Below, in pieces: positions 63,450 to 64,000 of a stretch of 64,000 nt of DNA; positions within the stretch are counted from its first letter, which is position 1, and the number at the start of each line of letters is the position of its first letter. A program made the translations under genes and the position numbers. This DNA comes from Ptiloglossa arizonensis. Lineage: Eukaryota > Arthropoda > Insecta > Hymenoptera > Colletidae. Under the pieces are notes generated by a model that made no database searches, was not told where the DNA came from, and saw only the letters and a list, made by a program, of their open reading frames with translations. The stretch is from positions 51,890 to 115,889 of the forward strand of contig NW_027479477.1 in NCBI RefSeq assembly GCF_051014685.1, read 5' to 3'.

Positions 63450-64000
63450 GTTTGAAGCTAAGAAATGGTTGAGAAGACAACAAATTTTTCGCACTTCTGC
63501 TTCTTCAAACACTTAACCAGAATGGCCTAGGGAAAAAGTACACATACCGTTGTAATCGGGAGAGTTTCTACTTTCCGACACAACAGGAATTTTTGGGTTA
63601 GGTCAATCCGTTCGCGAGATATGGGAGTTTGAAGCCAAGAAATGGTTGAGAAGACAACAAATTTTTCGCACTTCTGCTGCTCCAAACGCTTAACCAGAAC
63701 GGCCTAGGGAAAAAATACACATACCGTTGTAGTCGGGAGAGTTTCTACTTTCAGACGCAACAGGAACTTTTGGGTTAGGTCAATCCCTTCGCGAGATATG
63801 GGAGTTTGAAGCCAAGAAATGGTTGAGAAGACAACAAATTTTTCGCACTTCTGCTGCTTCAAACGCTTAACCAGAATGGCCTAGGGAAAAAGTACACATA
63901 CCGTTGTAATCGGGCGAGTTTCTACTTTCAGATGCAACAGGAATATTTGGGTTAGGTCTATCCGTTCGCGAGATATGGGAGTTTGAAGCTAAGAAAATTT

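Larger units (their letters stand above)
1..64000 (+). repeat. Tandem satellite array, ~177-bp monomer, about 361 head-to-tail copies
   Basis: TGGCCTAGGG or a near variant recurs every 177 bp (for example positions 1, 178, 355 and 532), and every intervening block is alignable to the same monomer. All copies are in one orientation and nothing foreign interrupts them. Monomers differ by substitutions and by small indels of 1-3 bp, so local periods are 174-180 bp. A 177-bp unit is close to one nucleosome plus linker, which is common for eukaryotic centromeric satellites; that role is inferred. No sequence in the window suggests a gene or unique DNA. I do not recognise the satellite family. Confidence 0.98.
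59101..64000 (+). repeat. HOR-8: 8-monomer unit, period 1415 bp, with truncated copies
   Basis: Units start at TGGCC 59101, 60516 and 61931, each 1415 bp apart (8 x 177 minus 1; the missing base is in the CAAGAAATTTTCGC monomer). The third unit is cut to four monomers (707 bp) and followed at 62638 by one isolated first monomer, then a new unit at 62815 that runs off the window. Ordered markers are CCGCTGTAATC, CGCAAAAGG, AGAAACGGTCGAG, GAATTTTTTGG, TTTCCGACACAAC, TTGTAGTCGGG, GAATATTTGGG and GGAGTTTTTGGG. Confidence 0.85.

Noticed and set aside
1..64000. CRISPR array
   Set aside because: There is no alternation of a short constant repeat with unique spacers; the whole 177 bp is repeated.
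1..64000. 5S rRNA or tRNA gene cluster
   Set aside because: I see no internal promoter boxes, no cloverleaf-like pairing and no conserved RNA core in the monomer; similarity is spread over the entire unit.
1..64000. Alpha satellite or Arabidopsis-type 178-bp centromere repeat
   Set aside because: Length is similar, but apart from the CENP-B-like box I recognise no sequence likeness to either.

Overview
The window is one uninterrupted tandem satellite DNA array. A monomer of about 177 bp repeats head-to-tail, always in the same orientation, about 361 times from the first base to within a few bases of the last. I find no gene, RNA gene, transposable-element insertion, CRISPR array or unique sequence. 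The roughly 177-bp (nucleosome-scale) monomer, the length of the array and its multi-level higher-order repeat (HOR) organisation suggest a eukaryotic centromeric or pericentromeric/heterochromatic satellite. I do not recognise the family and cannot name the organism.

Monomer anatomy (phase set at the TGGCCTAGGG that begins at position 1): a near-constant AvrII-type CCTAGG palindrome at the start; an A-run followed by ATACACATACCG; a variable region (gggCGAG/gggAGAG, then gATGCAAtAGG, gATGCAAcAGG or gACGCAACAGG); GGGTTAGGTC; a strongly conserved block TTCGCGAGATATGGGAG at monomer positions 88-104, which matches the CENP-B box core (NTTCGNNNNANNCGGGN) at 8 of 9 specified bases; an A/T tract at 134-144; and a short dyad (ATTCTG...CAGAAT) spanning the monomer junction. 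In two monomers (61134-61150 and 63433-63449) the CENP-B core is matched 9 of 9.

Layout: 1-6200 holds copies of a 12-monomer HOR (period 2123 bp); 6187-7980 a 7-mer (1239 bp); 7985-10636 three copies of a 5-mer (885 bp); 10637-11860 a return of the 12-mer family; 11861-23500 a mosaic with 3-, 10- and 11-monomer spacings; 23500-31700 repeated 4-mer units (708 bp) with 6-, 7-, 9- and 11-monomer spacings; 31700-37000 a mosaic that includes a segment nearly identical to one 27.2 kb upstream; 37020-50050 two copies of a HOR of nearly 7 kb; 50590-59170 two further shortened copies, in which 4074 bp (23 monomers plus a shared 3-bp insertion) is repeated; 59101-64000 an 8-mer HOR (1415 bp) with truncated copies. 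The longest and least diverged HORs lie in the right-hand 27 kb, suggesting more recent homogenisation there.

The many short open frames (60-111 codons, both strands) are an artefact: 177 is divisible by 3, so a frame persists from monomer to monomer and is interrupted only by monomer-specific stops. Copy boundaries below were read by eye from diagnostic variants and are approximate to tens of bases unless an exact motif position is given.
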